From a virus: a stretch of DNA of 38,087 bases. Below the pieces are notes generated by a model. That model saw only the letters and a program-made list of their open reading frames with translations. It was not told where the DNA came from and searched no databases. The DNA is taken from positions 1 through 38,087 of IMG/VR virus record IMGVR_UViG_3300049893_000866. One strand, 5' to 3'. The position numbers and the translations under genes were made by a program. Shown piece by piece: positions 30,738 through 37,060 of this stretch (position 1 is the first letter of the stretch; the number at the start of each line of letters is the position of its first letter).

Positions 30738-30965
30738 ATGGAAATGGAATTCATTCAAAAGATTATTGACGCTTTAGTTAACCTCGAGTCCGGCGCAGTC
30801 CTTACGGCTGTGTTAGTTGTATGGGAAGTTGTCGGTAGATTAATTAAGACTGAGAAGCCAGCGGGTGCGATTCGTTTCGTCGCTAACGCTGCTCGAAAGA
30901 TCGGGGAACTCGCTGTGAAAGTAGCCGATATCCTCGATAAGTTTCTCCCTCAAAAGCTTAAGTAA
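30738..30965 (+). CDS. Holin-like small membrane protein
   Basis: The product is 75 aa. One membrane segment (about 18-36, GAVLTAVLVVWEVVGRL) is followed by a basic amphipathic half (KTEKPAGAIRFVANAARKIGEL) and a Lys-rich end. Similar one-segment proteins with the phrase KTEKP are encoded in phage lysis regions and are often listed as holins. AAGGAG precedes the start. The gene is coupled to the next by a shared base. Confidence 0.55.
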   Translation: MEMEFIQKIIDALVNLESGAVLTAVLVVWEVVGRLIKTEKPAGAIRFVANAARKIGELAVKVADILDKFLPQKLK

Positions 30966-31168
30966 TGGCTGAGATTTTAGCCGCTTTGAAAGCCTTGCCT
31001 GAGCTTATTAAGTTAATTAAAAGCTTGGGCGAGGCTATCTCTAAGATGGATCTAGAGAAGGATCTTAGAGAGATACAGGACGCACATGACCAGCTCGACA
31101 ACGCGAAGACGTTTAAAGATAGAATGGCTGCTTATCGCAGGATCGCTTCTATCGGCAAGCGCCTGTAA
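30965..31168 (+). CDS. Small amphipathic helical protein
   Basis: The product is 67 aa and fully helical in appearance (LAALKALPELIKLIKSLGEAI, then KDLREIQDAHDQLDNAK). It has no true membrane span but a strongly amphipathic first half. It shares a base with the holin-like gene and its last 83 bp overlap the lipoprotein gene in another frame. It may modulate the holin or bind the membrane surface. No family was recognised. Confidence 0.55.
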   Translation: MAEILAALKALPELIKLIKSLGEAISKMDLEKDLREIQDAHDQLDNAKTFKDRMAAYRRIASIGKRL

Positions 31169-31373
31169 TTCATTTCCAAAGGTTAAGACCAGGTTTATCG
31201 TAGCTACGCAGGCTCAGGACTCAGAATACGGTCAGGAGCGGGTAGCTTGTGTGATCTGCGACGAGGACGGGGTTTGCGTAGATCATCCAATATTCGAGTG
31301 TGACAACACGATCGGTTACTCGTCTCGAGATCACGAGCGCATTCTTACCTGGGGAAGAAATCACTGTAAGTAA
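31086..31373 (+). CDS. Lipoprotein, o-spanin candidate
   Basis: The product is 95 aa. A basic N-terminus (TTRRRLK), a hydrophobic core and ASAC near residue 27 make a lipoprotein signal, slightly off the usual Leu at -3. The mature part holds several cysteines (ACVICDEDGVCVDH, ECDN, HC), so disulfides are likely. The gene begins inside the preceding frame, as Rz1-type outer spanins often do, and a coiled-coil membrane protein is encoded just upstream. The stop is directly next to the stop of the convergent RusA-like gene, with no space for a terminator between them. Confidence 0.6.
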   Translation: MTSSTTRRRLKIEWLLIAGSLLSASACNSFPKVKTRFIVATQAQDSEYGQERVACVICDEDGVCVDHPIFECDNTIGYSSRDHERILTWGRNHCK

Positions 31374-31850
31374 TTACTGAAGCGACTCGGAGCTAGAGAG
31401 CGCTCTAGGCTCAGGGTCTAGAATCTTATAAGGCTTAACTACAGCTCTAAGGATGATCTCTACAGAGTCTTGTGAAGACGGGACCTTACTAGAAGAGACT
31501 TTGGTTACGAGCCCGTCGTCTAAGTCGATAAACTTAAACACCTGATCTAAGACGCATTTTAGCGCGTTATCCACGTCTAGGGTGCGCTTGTTTATTGTTC
31601 CACTAGCTGTGAAAAATTCTTCTGATTTAATGTAGCAGATTAAATCTACATGAAGCGCCATTTCATGAGGATTAAAGTTGTTCAGGAAATCTATAGCGTG
31701 GTTCGAAAACTCTCCAAGGTAGTGGTTAAACGCTACTTCGAACTCTCTACCTTCGCGGCTCTTAATCATCCTGCCTCGGAAGTTTCTATACATTTTATTT
31801 ACAGATATCGGGCGAAGAGGAACTAAAAACCGCATTATAAGGTTACGCAT
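31374..31850 (-). CDS. RusA-like Holliday junction resolvase
   Basis: Read from the ATG at 31850 the product is 158 aa; an upstream frame to 32021 would run into the divergent gene and lacks family features. PLRPISVNKMYRN near the start and TLDVDNALKCVLD (Asp92, Asp94, Lys98, Asp102) with LDDGLV (Asp111, Asp112) match the acidic active site of RusA. The enzyme resolves four-way junctions made during phage recombination and replication, and may debranch DNA before packaging. The C-terminal 20 residues are an extra Ser/Pro tail. It is the only leftward gene between the late operon and the terminator region. Confidence 0.8.
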   Translation of the reverse strand: MRNLIMRFLVPLRPISVNKMYRNFRGRMIKSREGREFEVAFNHYLGEFSNHAIDFLNNFNPHEMALHVDLICYIKSEEFFTASGTINKRTLDVDNALKCVLDQVFKFIDLDDGLVTKVSSSKVPSSQDSVEIILRAVVKPYKILDPEPRALSSSESLQ

Positions 31851-31893
31851 TTTAGAAAGTAGGCTACCATTTAATTGACGGAGGCAAAGGGAA

Positions 31894-32865
31894 TTGTCTA
31901 ACGCCGATTTGCAACACGAAGTTGTGGCCGCGATTAAGTCAGTCGTCTCCGATCTAGGGAGAGTTCCTACGCTCTCGGAATACCTAGCGCATCCTAAGGC
32001 TGCGACCAGACACAAGACCATGAAGGCGTTCGGTCTTTACAGCGAGGCTCTTAAGGCTTCCGGTTTCGAGTTAGCCGAGAAAGTAAAAGCAAAGCCTAAG
32101 CTTCTAGCAGATCCTGAATTAAAGCCTGAAACGGCTGAAAGTTTGATCGAGAGTTATCAGCGTAGGCGAGTAATAAAGATCCCGTCCTATAAGAAGATCG
32201 TAGCTATCGGAGACACGCATTTCCCTTTCGTAGACAGTAACGCATTATCGATGCTCTATGCGGTTATCGAGAAGACCAAGCCAGACGTAGTAGTCCAGGT
32301 AGGGGATTTAGCTGATATGCTAGCCGCCTCTCGTTTCCCTAGATCTCTAAACCTCATGACTCCAAGAACTGAGATCGCGCTAGCGAAAGACCAGGCTTCC
32401 GAGATGTGGCGAAAGATTCGTGCCATAGTGCCAAGCGCTAACCTAGTCCAGCTTCTAGGGAATCACTGCGTCAGACCGATGAGGCAAATTATAGAGAAGT
32501 GGCCGGAGGGCGAGGACTTCGTAAAAGATTCGTTTACGACGCTCTATTCGTTCGAAGGCGTGAAAACTATCTACGACCCTACCGAGGAGTTCTGGGTGGG
32601 GGATATCGCTTTTATACACGGTTATAGAACAAAGCTAGGGGATCACGCTAGGTTCATGAACGCTAACGTCGTATGCGGCCACACGCACAGGGGTGGAACG
32701 GTTTACTTCCCTGTAGGAAACGAGCAGAAATGGGAGCTAAACGCAGGCTTCCTAGCCGATCCCTTCTCTGCTGCTCTCTCTTACCGTGCCCAAAAACTAC
32801 ATAACTGGACCGTAGGGTGTGGGCTTATCGATGAGCTAGGTCCTAGGTTTATTCCTTTTACTTGA
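31894..32865 (+). CDS. Calcineurin-like metallophosphoesterase with N-terminal helical domain
   Basis: The product is 323 aa from a TTG start with GGAGGCAAAGG upstream. Residues 1-60 are helical with DLGRVPTLSEYLAH, like small DNA-binding repeats found with homing-type nucleases. From 100 the metallophosphatase motifs follow in order: GDTH (106-109), GDLAD (137-141), GNH (189-191), HGY (242) and GHTH (262-265), so the dimetal site is complete. Family members cleave phosphodiesters or phosphomonoesters, including nucleases of the SbcD/Mre11 group. A role in DNA end processing or host nucleotide turnover is possible. It starts divergently 43 bp from the RusA-like gene. Confidence 0.85.
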   Translation: MSNADLQHEVVAAIKSVVSDLGRVPTLSEYLAHPKAATRHKTMKAFGLYSEALKASGFELAEKVKAKPKLLADPELKPETAESLIESYQRRRVIKIPSYKKIVAIGDTHFPFVDSNALSMLYAVIEKTKPDVVVQVGDLADMLAASRFPRSLNLMTPRTEIALAKDQASEMWRKIRAIVPSANLVQLLGNHCVRPMRQIIEKWPEGEDFVKDSFTTLYSFEGVKTIYDPTEEFWVGDIAFIHGYRTKLGDHARFMNANVVCGHTHRGGTVYFPVGNEQKWELNAGFLADPFSAALSYRAQKLHNWTVGCGLIDELGPRFIPFT

Positions 32866-32947
32866 TCCTTCTTAGACGACGTGAGTTAATTTAAATGCGG
32901 TTATCAGCGGAATCCTTAAAACTCCCTTCTAAAAAGCCTACCTTTCG

Positions 32948-32979
32948 AAGCCCTTGCACTCCCACAGTAGCAGGGGCTT
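32948..32979 (+). terminator. Strong hairpin before the tRNA-like gene
   Basis: AAGCCCTTGC (32948-32957) pairs with GCAGGGGCTT (32970-32979) over 10 bases, with one G-T pair, around a 12-nt loop. No proper T-run follows on the + strand, so it is a weak terminator for the phosphoesterase message or a processing site for the tRNA-like transcript. Confidence 0.45.
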
Positions 32980-32989
32980 CCGACTTTGG

Positions 32990-33070
32990 GGCGCGTAGCT
33001 TAACGGTAGAGCTAGCTTGTGGGGTGACGACCCCCAGACTGGTTCGGGTTCGAATCCCGACGCGCCGCCA
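32990..33070 (+). tRNA. tRNA-like gene, aberrant anticodon region
   Basis: Acceptor arms GGCGCG (32990-32995) and CGCGCC (33061-33066) pair, followed by discriminator G and encoded CCA. T-A, D-stem GCTT/GAGC with loop AACGGTA, and a perfect T-arm TCGGG-TTCGAAT-CCCGA are canonical. Between D and T arms lie 31 nt instead of about 23. The only good stem there is TGGGG/CCCCA around TGACGAC, which lacks U at position 33; a shifted reading puts U33 before GAC. Amino acid identity cannot be assigned. It may be a decayed tRNA, a tRNA mimic, or an attachment-site relic. Confidence 0.5.
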
Positions 33071-33077
33071 GTTGAAT

Positions 33078-33114
33078 AAAAAAACCCCCCCAGATAAAGC
33101 AAGAACTGGAGGGG
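33078..33114 (-). terminator. Intrinsic terminator of the leftward operon
   Basis: On the minus strand CCCCTCCAG and CTGGGGGGG (33106-33114 and 33085-33093) form a stem with one mismatch around a 12-nt loop, followed directly by seven T (complement of 33078-33084). It lies about 70 bp past the last leftward gene and closes the operon that starts near 2862 and crosses the window ends. It also shields the tRNA-like gene from antisense transcription. Confidence 0.8.
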
Positions 33115-33184
33115 CTTCATTGATAACAAGGGATGAGAAAACAAAATGCTTCTAAGCGTGTCCGAACAGGAAGCGATCTGTCTT

Positions 33185-33418
33185 CTATGTGTGATTCTTC
33201 TCTACGTCTGGTTCGGTTAATTGTAAATCCGATTTTTTAGAGCCGAGTGAAAAATTAACTACCTGGATAATCTGCTTATACCGCTCCGAGGTATCAACGC
33301 CGTGAACTTCCCAGTCGTAGTAATCCTCAGGGATTAGTTTAGCGACGCACTCGAGCCCAGTCTTTAGCTTGTGTGCGCGCTCTACTTCTTTAGCTAATAG
33401 AAAACTAGTCTCACTCAC
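33185..33418 (-). CDS. Small hypothetical protein, last gene of the leftward operon
   Basis: The product is 77 aa, with a helical first half (SFLLAKEVERAHKLKTGLECVAKLI) and a mixed second half. I do not recognise a family. Its start overlaps the preceding gene by 8 bp, and the operon terminator lies about 70 bp after its stop. One cysteine, no metal motif and no membrane segment are present. Confidence 0.65.
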   Translation of the reverse strand: MSETSFLLAKEVERAHKLKTGLECVAKLIPEDYYDWEVHGVDTSERYKQIIQVVNFSLGSKKSDLQLTEPDVEKNHT

Positions 33419-33707
33419 AGATAGATCCTCTAGTTCGATTAGATATTTCTCGCTTGGAGAGTCTACAGTTAAAACATTTCGTCGAGCTAGTCAGCTTCTG
33501 TGGCCTAAACTTAACGCCGCAGGTATCGCAGGATCTCTTTAGTTTAGGGTCGCAGGCGCTACAGTAGTCGCTAGCCCTAGTGTGTTCCTTGCGGCAAGCC
33601 TTACAAGCCCAGGCCGTGATAACCGAAAAATTCTCTAGTCCCTCGTCGTCGAAACACTTAACTTCTTTTGTCTTTAGCTTCAGCGAGGCGTTTAAGTTGT
33701 TCGTCAT
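33411..33707 (-). CDS. Zinc-ribbon protein with five cysteine pairs
   Basis: The product is 98 aa. From residue 35 it holds CKAC, then CSAC, CDTC and CFNC, so four clear CxxC units (plus a single Cys before them and one at the end) could bind two zinc ions. The tail is basic. This looks like a small double zinc ribbon that binds nucleic acid or a host polymerase. The gene is the second last of the leftward operon and overlaps its upstream neighbour by 50 bp. No specific family was recognised. Confidence 0.7.
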   Translation of the reverse strand: MTNNLNASLKLKTKEVKCFDDEGLENFSVITAWACKACRKEHTRASDYCSACDPKLKRSCDTCGVKFRPQKLTSSTKCFNCRLSKREISNRTRGSICE

Positions 33708-33903
33708 AGTTCTTTATTAATCTCCTAGCATGAAGATCCGTAGGGTAAGCTACCGAGTAAGCCCTTACAAGCGACTGTTTAGCCATGATTAGACTAAACT
33801 CCTGCTCTAAAAACCTGTGCTTATCCTCGATTGGGATCGAGTCTAGATAGTTATTTATTATCTTATTACAGCGATCGATCGTCTCAGAAAGGCTAGGAAT
33901 CAT
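33658..33903 (-). CDS. Small helical protein, unknown
   Basis: The product is 81 aa and predicted all-helical (SLSETIDRCNKIINNYLDSI, then LIKNYDEQLKRLAEAKDKRS). It starts 9 bp after the SSB stop and overlaps the next gene by 50 bp. Nothing in it points to a specific role; its place between SSB and a zinc-ribbon protein suggests a part in DNA metabolism. Confidence 0.6.
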   Translation of the reverse strand: MIPSLSETIDRCNKIINNYLDSIPIEDKHRFLEQEFSLIMAKQSLVRAYSVAYPTDLHARRLIKNYDEQLKRLAEAKDKRS

Positions 33904-33912
33904 TCCTAGAGG

Positions 33913-34266
33913 CTAGTTCTTAGCCGCCGTTTTTTCAACATACTGGAGATCGGAAGCCTTAACGACGTAGACTGTTTTAAGGTTTCCATTCTTATCATTA
34001 TAAGATCTAGAAGTAAGCCTTCCTGCGATCCTAACCTTGTGGCCTTTAGAGAACTGGGAGAGGTATTCCGCTAGGTGTTCCCAAGCTTCTAGCTCTAGCC
34101 AAGTGCTTGGCCTATAGTTCCCATCTTTATCCTTGCCCTCGTAAAGACTAACCTTTGCGGTGCAAACTTTTTTACCTATGCTTGTTTCTCTTATCTGATT
34201 AACTGCGTAGATCGTAGCCGTATCCGTAAAGTTTACCTTTGGCTTGTATTGCTTCGTGTTTTCCAT
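33913..34266 (-). CDS. ssb: Single-stranded DNA-binding protein
   Basis: The product is 117 aa. It has the OB-fold pattern of SSB: VNQIRETSIGKKVCTAKVSLYE, WLELEAWEHLAEYLSQFSKGHKVRIAGRL, then a final strand with YVVKASDLQYVEK. The family coats ssDNA in replication and recombination. The usual acidic C-terminal tip that recruits partner proteins is missing (it ends TAAKN), while the adjacent gene product ends in a tip-like NDLPF. GAGGT precedes the ATG, in an AT-rich 29-bp gap that could hold a weak promoter. Confidence 0.88.
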   Translation of the reverse strand: MENTKQYKPKVNFTDTATIYAVNQIRETSIGKKVCTAKVSLYEGKDKDGNYRPSTWLELEAWEHLAEYLSQFSKGHKVRIAGRLTSRSYNDKNGNLKTVYVVKASDLQYVEKTAAKN

Positions 34267-34295
34267 GTTTTACCTCGTATCAATTAATTATTTCA

Positions 34296-34844
34296 TTAAA
34301 ATGGAAGATCGTTTTCGGTCATCTGCGCGTTAGGATTAGCGAACGCCTCGAATGCGCTTTGGATCTTCGGAGCCTGTTCTGCCTTTGGAACGGCTGCTTT
34401 AGGAGCTGGCTTTACCGGAGGAACAAGCGCATCTTTAGGATACTGCTTAGGGGCCTCTGGTTTAGGCGACGTTCTGGCTGGCGGCATTGGAGAGTCTGCT
34501 AGTCTCTTACCCTCGTCTAGTTCGTCTGCACAGAACTGCGTTCCGTACCCTACTAGGGCAAGAGCGCGTCCGATAGCTCCTGTTTCTGCTTTCTCGAGGT
34601 GATCAAAGAACCCCTTCGTGTCTTCGCGCTTGTGAGCGGTGGCCATGATCTGATTCTGTTCGTTAAATATCGTAGCCTTCGCGACAGTAACCCCAGGTTC
34701 GAAAACGATAAGGTTAGTCTCAATTCTCCAGTTAGGCTTCTCTTCTCTGAACCACACTATTCTATGCGCTACCTGAAGATAGGGCTTCCCCCTCATGTCT
34801 AGGATTGGTAGCTCTGTCCCTTTTGGCGTCTTAAAAAAACTCAT
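34296..34844 (-). CDS. Rad52/Sak-like single-strand annealing candidate
   Basis: The product is 182 aa. The first 110 residues hold PYLQVAHRIVWFREEKPNW, then AHKRED and the phrase KAETGAIGRALALVGYGTQF, a motif of a widespread phage group related to Rad52/DdrA-type annealing proteins. The middle is Pro/Lys/Ala-rich and disordered, and the end is TENDLPF, like the acidic tip of bacterial SSB. Gene order (next to SSB, with RusA-like resolvase nearby) supports a recombination role. Family assignment is from remembered patterns and not certain. It overlaps the preceding gene by 4 bp. Confidence 0.65.
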   Translation of the reverse strand: MSFFKTPKGTELPILDMRGKPYLQVAHRIVWFREEKPNWRIETNLIVFEPGVTVAKATIFNEQNQIMATAHKREDTKGFFDHLEKAETGAIGRALALVGYGTQFCADELDEGKRLADSPMPPARTSPKPEAPKQYPKDALVPPVKPAPKAAVPKAEQAPKIQSAFEAFANPNAQMTENDLPF

Positions 34845-35032
34845 TGCTTTTTTCTCCTGATCGGAGCCTCTACATAAGCGACTACCCTAGCTATTTCTAG
34901 CTCTTTCTCAGTGGGCTCGCGTTTAATAACTTCTCTTAACTTTCTACCGTTAAAGCAGCGATGACAGGGGAAATCTGGATCAGAGAATCCAGCGCAGTAG
35001 TCGCATAGCTCGCCAGGTTTGTTAACTTCCAT
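34841..35032 (-). CDS. Small zinc-finger protein
   Basis: The product is 63 aa. CDYC near residue 10 and CHRC near 23 form a four-cysteine zinc site with ten residues between the pairs; the rest is a charged helix ending in RRKKQ. Both ends are coupled: TAATG with the gene before, ATGA with the annealing-protein gene after. It is one of several small CxxC proteins in this operon. Confidence 0.65.
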   Translation of the reverse strand: MEVNKPGELCDYCAGFSDPDFPCHRCFNGRKLREVIKREPTEKELEIARVVAYVEAPIRRKKQ

Positions 35033-35712
35033 TAAATATCCTCCGGCGCTATCTCGGCAAGGATCGGGAACTCGGTTAGGTAGCTAGTAGAGAAGATCTT
35101 CTTAAGCGTTCTACCTTTCTTAAGCATTCTCGAGCGCCAGAAGGAGTAAGCCAGTTTACAGATTGGGAAGCGAATCATCTCCTCGGCCATTAGCCAGATC
35201 TTAAGTGTCCCAGAGTCTCCGGTTTTCTCGTTATATCTAAGAGCGTGAGTGACGACGTGAGCGCTCCAGAGAATCTGAGAAGGAAGGCTTACCTTAAAAC
35301 CAGCCCTAGCTTTTAGATAAGGCATTAAAAAAAGAAAACGAAAGACGTTCTTCGCTTCGCTATCAGAGTCATATATCCCGTCGTTTTTTAAAAGTGCATA
35401 ACCAATAGAAGCGGCGTTTAGCCTATTAAGGTAAGCGGCTCCGATCATCTCGTCGTGACTAAAAGTTCCGCCTCCGCCGTCTGGCCAGCGCCTAAAATAA
35501 CCGTTTCCTGCGACATTACAGAGAGCGGAGTATTCTAAGGCCGAAGCTTCCCATTCCACCTTCAGATCAGGAAACGAAGGATCAGTGTAATACTTCGCTA
35601 ATTTAAAAACGTAAGCGCAGTATATAAAAGGGTTAGAGTGCCTAGGTATAAGAGGGAGACCGTAGCGCTTGTCCCAGAGTTCGCTAGATTCTATTTTTTC
35701 GAAGACAGTCAC
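35032..35712 (-). CDS. Conserved phage protein, unknown function
   Basis: The product is 226 aa and the largest of the leftward small-gene run. It is helical and aromatic-rich, with the phrase GGGGTFSHDEMIGAAYLNRL near residue 80-98. The SHDE-IG form recurs in uncharacterised phage proteins. There is no membrane span or known catalytic box. ATGA and TAATG overlaps couple it to both neighbours. It might be a replication or takeover factor because of its place upstream of the annealing protein and SSB; this is inference only. Confidence 0.65.
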   Translation of the reverse strand: MTVFEKIESSELWDKRYGLPLIPRHSNPFIYCAYVFKLAKYYTDPSFPDLKVEWEASALEYSALCNVAGNGYFRRWPDGGGGTFSHDEMIGAAYLNRLNAASIGYALLKNDGIYDSDSEAKNVFRFLFLMPYLKARAGFKVSLPSQILWSAHVVTHALRYNEKTGDSGTLKIWLMAEEMIRFPICKLAYSFWRSRMLKKGRTLKKIFSTSYLTEFPILAEIAPEDI

Positions 35713-36005
35713 TCCGCACCCCTCTCTAGGTCGGCGATAAATGCTTCCATCTCTTCAATTATTTTAGCAGCGCTCGATTGGGGCTTTGGCCTATAATCTC
35801 CCCACGATTTCAAAGCGCGTTTGATCATCGACTCCGAGAAGGCGAGGCGGCGTTCGAGTTCCCTGTACTTAACAGCGAGATAAGACCTGTCATCTGGCGA
35901 CGGTGAAAAGGGCTTATCGTTCTTTGGTGAACACTGACCGCCTTGCCTGTGGTCATCCGAGCACTTCGGACAAATCCACGTTTGGAAACTGATATCGTCA
36001 CTCAT
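35709..36005 (-). CDS. Small zinc-pair protein with duplicated C-terminal helix region
   Basis: Read from the ATG at 36005 the product is 98 aa; this start overlaps the preceding stop as ATGA, the rule in this operon, while a start at 36038 would not. CPKC near residue 12 and a later Cys may bind zinc. The C-terminal half, RELERRLAFSESMIKRALKSW ... FIADLERGAE, is clearly related to the C-terminal half of the next upstream gene's product, so the two arose by duplication. Function unknown. Confidence 0.65.
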   Translation of the reverse strand: MSDDISFQTWICPKCSDDHRQGGQCSPKNDKPFSPSPDDRSYLAVKYRELERRLAFSESMIKRALKSWGDYRPKPQSSAAKIIEEMEAFIADLERGAE

Positions 36006-36346
36006 TCTTCGCCACCACTCTCTAGGTCTTCTAGCCATTGTCTTTGTGAGGGTCTGTGTACGGCGTAAAACTCATCAATAGTTCCAGGTGGGCCAGAGTT
36101 AAAGTGTTTTTTAGCCCTCTCAAGCATAGACTCCGCGAAGGCGAGGCGTTTGCACAACTCTATATATCGCGTGATGTTGATGTTAACGTGCGCGTGGAAG
36201 TCATCCGCAGAAAACACTTTAATCCATTCGCACCCTTGCTCTTGAATCGTCGGCCTAAATTCTTCAAAGACTGCACCGCGATTTAACAGGGGAACATTGT
36301 TACTAATGGGTTTTTGAATCCACCAATGCCTCACGTACTTGTTCAT
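36002..36346 (-). CDS. Small protein, paralogue of the next gene's product
   Basis: The product is 114 aa. The N-terminal part is unique (WWIQKPISNNVPLL, EWIKVFSADDFHAHV). The C-terminal part, IELCKRLAFAESMLERAKKHF ... WLEDLESGGEE, matches that of the downstream gene product. At DNA level 36126-36148 and 35826-35848 are identical at 21 of 23 positions. It is ATGA-coupled on both sides. The shared tail may bind a common partner while the N-terminal parts differ. Confidence 0.65.
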   Translation of the reverse strand: MNKYVRHWWIQKPISNNVPLLNRGAVFEEFRPTIQEQGCEWIKVFSADDFHAHVNINITRYIELCKRLAFAESMLERAKKHFNSGPPGTIDEFYAVHRPSQRQWLEDLESGGEE

Positions 36347-36690
36347 TCTTCCCCGCCCTTATCGCTAAGTGGGTTGAATATAGCGTCTTCGATTTCGTTA
36401 GAGTCTAAGCCTGAGTCAATAAGACTAGACCAAATGCGCTCCCTCTCGGACTTCACCGCTTCGGTGATCTTCTCGGCCTCACGTCTCTCAAAGTGAGCGA
36501 GGCTCTGAGACGCCCCTAATAGAGAGCTTCTCAGATCTGCCACCTCCGTCTCACGCATCTCGAATGCGGCTAGGGCTCCAGCGAAGTAAACCTCTTCAGC
36601 GGCGTTGATATCTGCCCTATGCTCCCATGTGCGATTATCTACCTCGACACGCGCCATCTCTTCTAGCTTAGCCTTTTGCTCGGGGGTCAT
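36343..36690 (-). CDS. Small helical protein of the leftward operon
   Basis: The product is 115 aa, highly charged and helical throughout (AKLEEMARVEVDNR ... AEKITEAVKSERERIWSSLIDSG), ending KGGEE like the neighbouring paralogue's GGEE. A weak similarity in the segment SQSLAHFERRE to their RLAFAES region hints at more distant kinship. ATGA overlaps couple it to both neighbours. Function unknown. Confidence 0.65.
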   Translation of the reverse strand: MTPEQKAKLEEMARVEVDNRTWEHRADINAAEEVYFAGALAAFEMRETEVADLRSSLLGASQSLAHFERREAEKITEAVKSERERIWSSLIDSGLDSNEIEDAIFNPLSDKGGEE

Positions 36691-36926
36691 TCAAACGCCT
36701 CTGGTAGCCAGACCCTCATCATTGGATCTGTAGCGATACGATTAAATATAGGATTAGTTTTCACCATGTCTTTTGTTTTATGTCTAGCAACGTAACGAAA
36801 ATTCATTCCCGAGTCCCACAGCACATCCGCCCAACTTCCATCTTTAGCGACACGCTTAACCCACCCAGTGGCTGGGTTTGTGCATTTGAAAACAACTTGG
36901 TCACCTTTCTCTAACTTCTTTTTCAC
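36687..36926 (-). CDS. Small Tudor/KOW-like protein
   Basis: Read from the GTG at 36926 the product is 79 aa, with GGGAG upstream and a GTGA overlap with the small gene before it. A longer reading from 37004 would have a 26-residue Arg-rich start that lies wholly in that other gene, so I reject it. EKGDQVVFKCTNPATGWVKRV followed by SWADVLWDSG suggests a small barrel of SH3, Tudor or KOW type. Such proteins bind proteins or nucleic acids. Function unknown. Confidence 0.65.
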   Translation of the reverse strand: MKKKLEKGDQVVFKCTNPATGWVKRVAKDGSWADVLWDSGMNFRYVARHKTKDMVKTNPIFNRIATDPMMRVWLPEAFE

Positions 36927-37060
36927 TTCTCTCCCTCGCTGCCGCGTTTTAAATCGGCGAAATGCTCTCTCAGTAGGTTTAGAATCTCGATCACGGCTAG
37001 ACACGCTAAAACCTTAAGCCCGATATCTCCGATTGCCGATAAAAGCTCTATGGTCTTCAT
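36923..37060 (-). CDS. 45-aa membrane peptide gene
   Basis: ATG at 37060 overlaps the stop of the gene before it (ATGA) and its TGA overlaps the GTG of the next gene (GTGA), giving an unbroken chain of coupled genes. The product is M-KTIELLSAIGDIG, then a hydrophobic stretch (LKVLACLAVIEILNLL) and a charged end (KRGSEGEK). One membrane segment is likely. No family is known; the support is the operon pattern and a normal codon style. Confidence 0.6.
   Translation of the reverse strand: MKTIELLSAIGDIGLKVLACLAVIEILNLLREHFADLKRGSEGEK

Noticed and set aside
31851-32021. N-terminal extension of the RusA-like gene
   Set aside because: It lies inside the start of the divergent phosphoesterase gene and lacks RusA family features; family similarity starts after the ATG at 31850 or 31835.
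32990-33070. tRNA-like gene as proof of a temperate phage attachment site
   Set aside because: No integrase, excisionase or repressor was found in the window, so integration is not supported.
32895-33155. Rightward open frame across the tRNA-like gene
   Set aside because: It runs through the tRNA-like sequence and a terminator; the product is low in order and has no ribosome site.
33145-33219. A 24-codon rightward frame with a hydrophobic end after the terminator
   Set aside because: It overlaps the end of the leftward gene, has only a weak ribosome site and is too short to judge.
36927-37004. Arg-rich N-terminal extension of the 36687 gene
   Set aside because: It is an out-of-frame reading of the 45-aa gene at 36923-37060; the GTG at 36926 fits the operon's overlap pattern.
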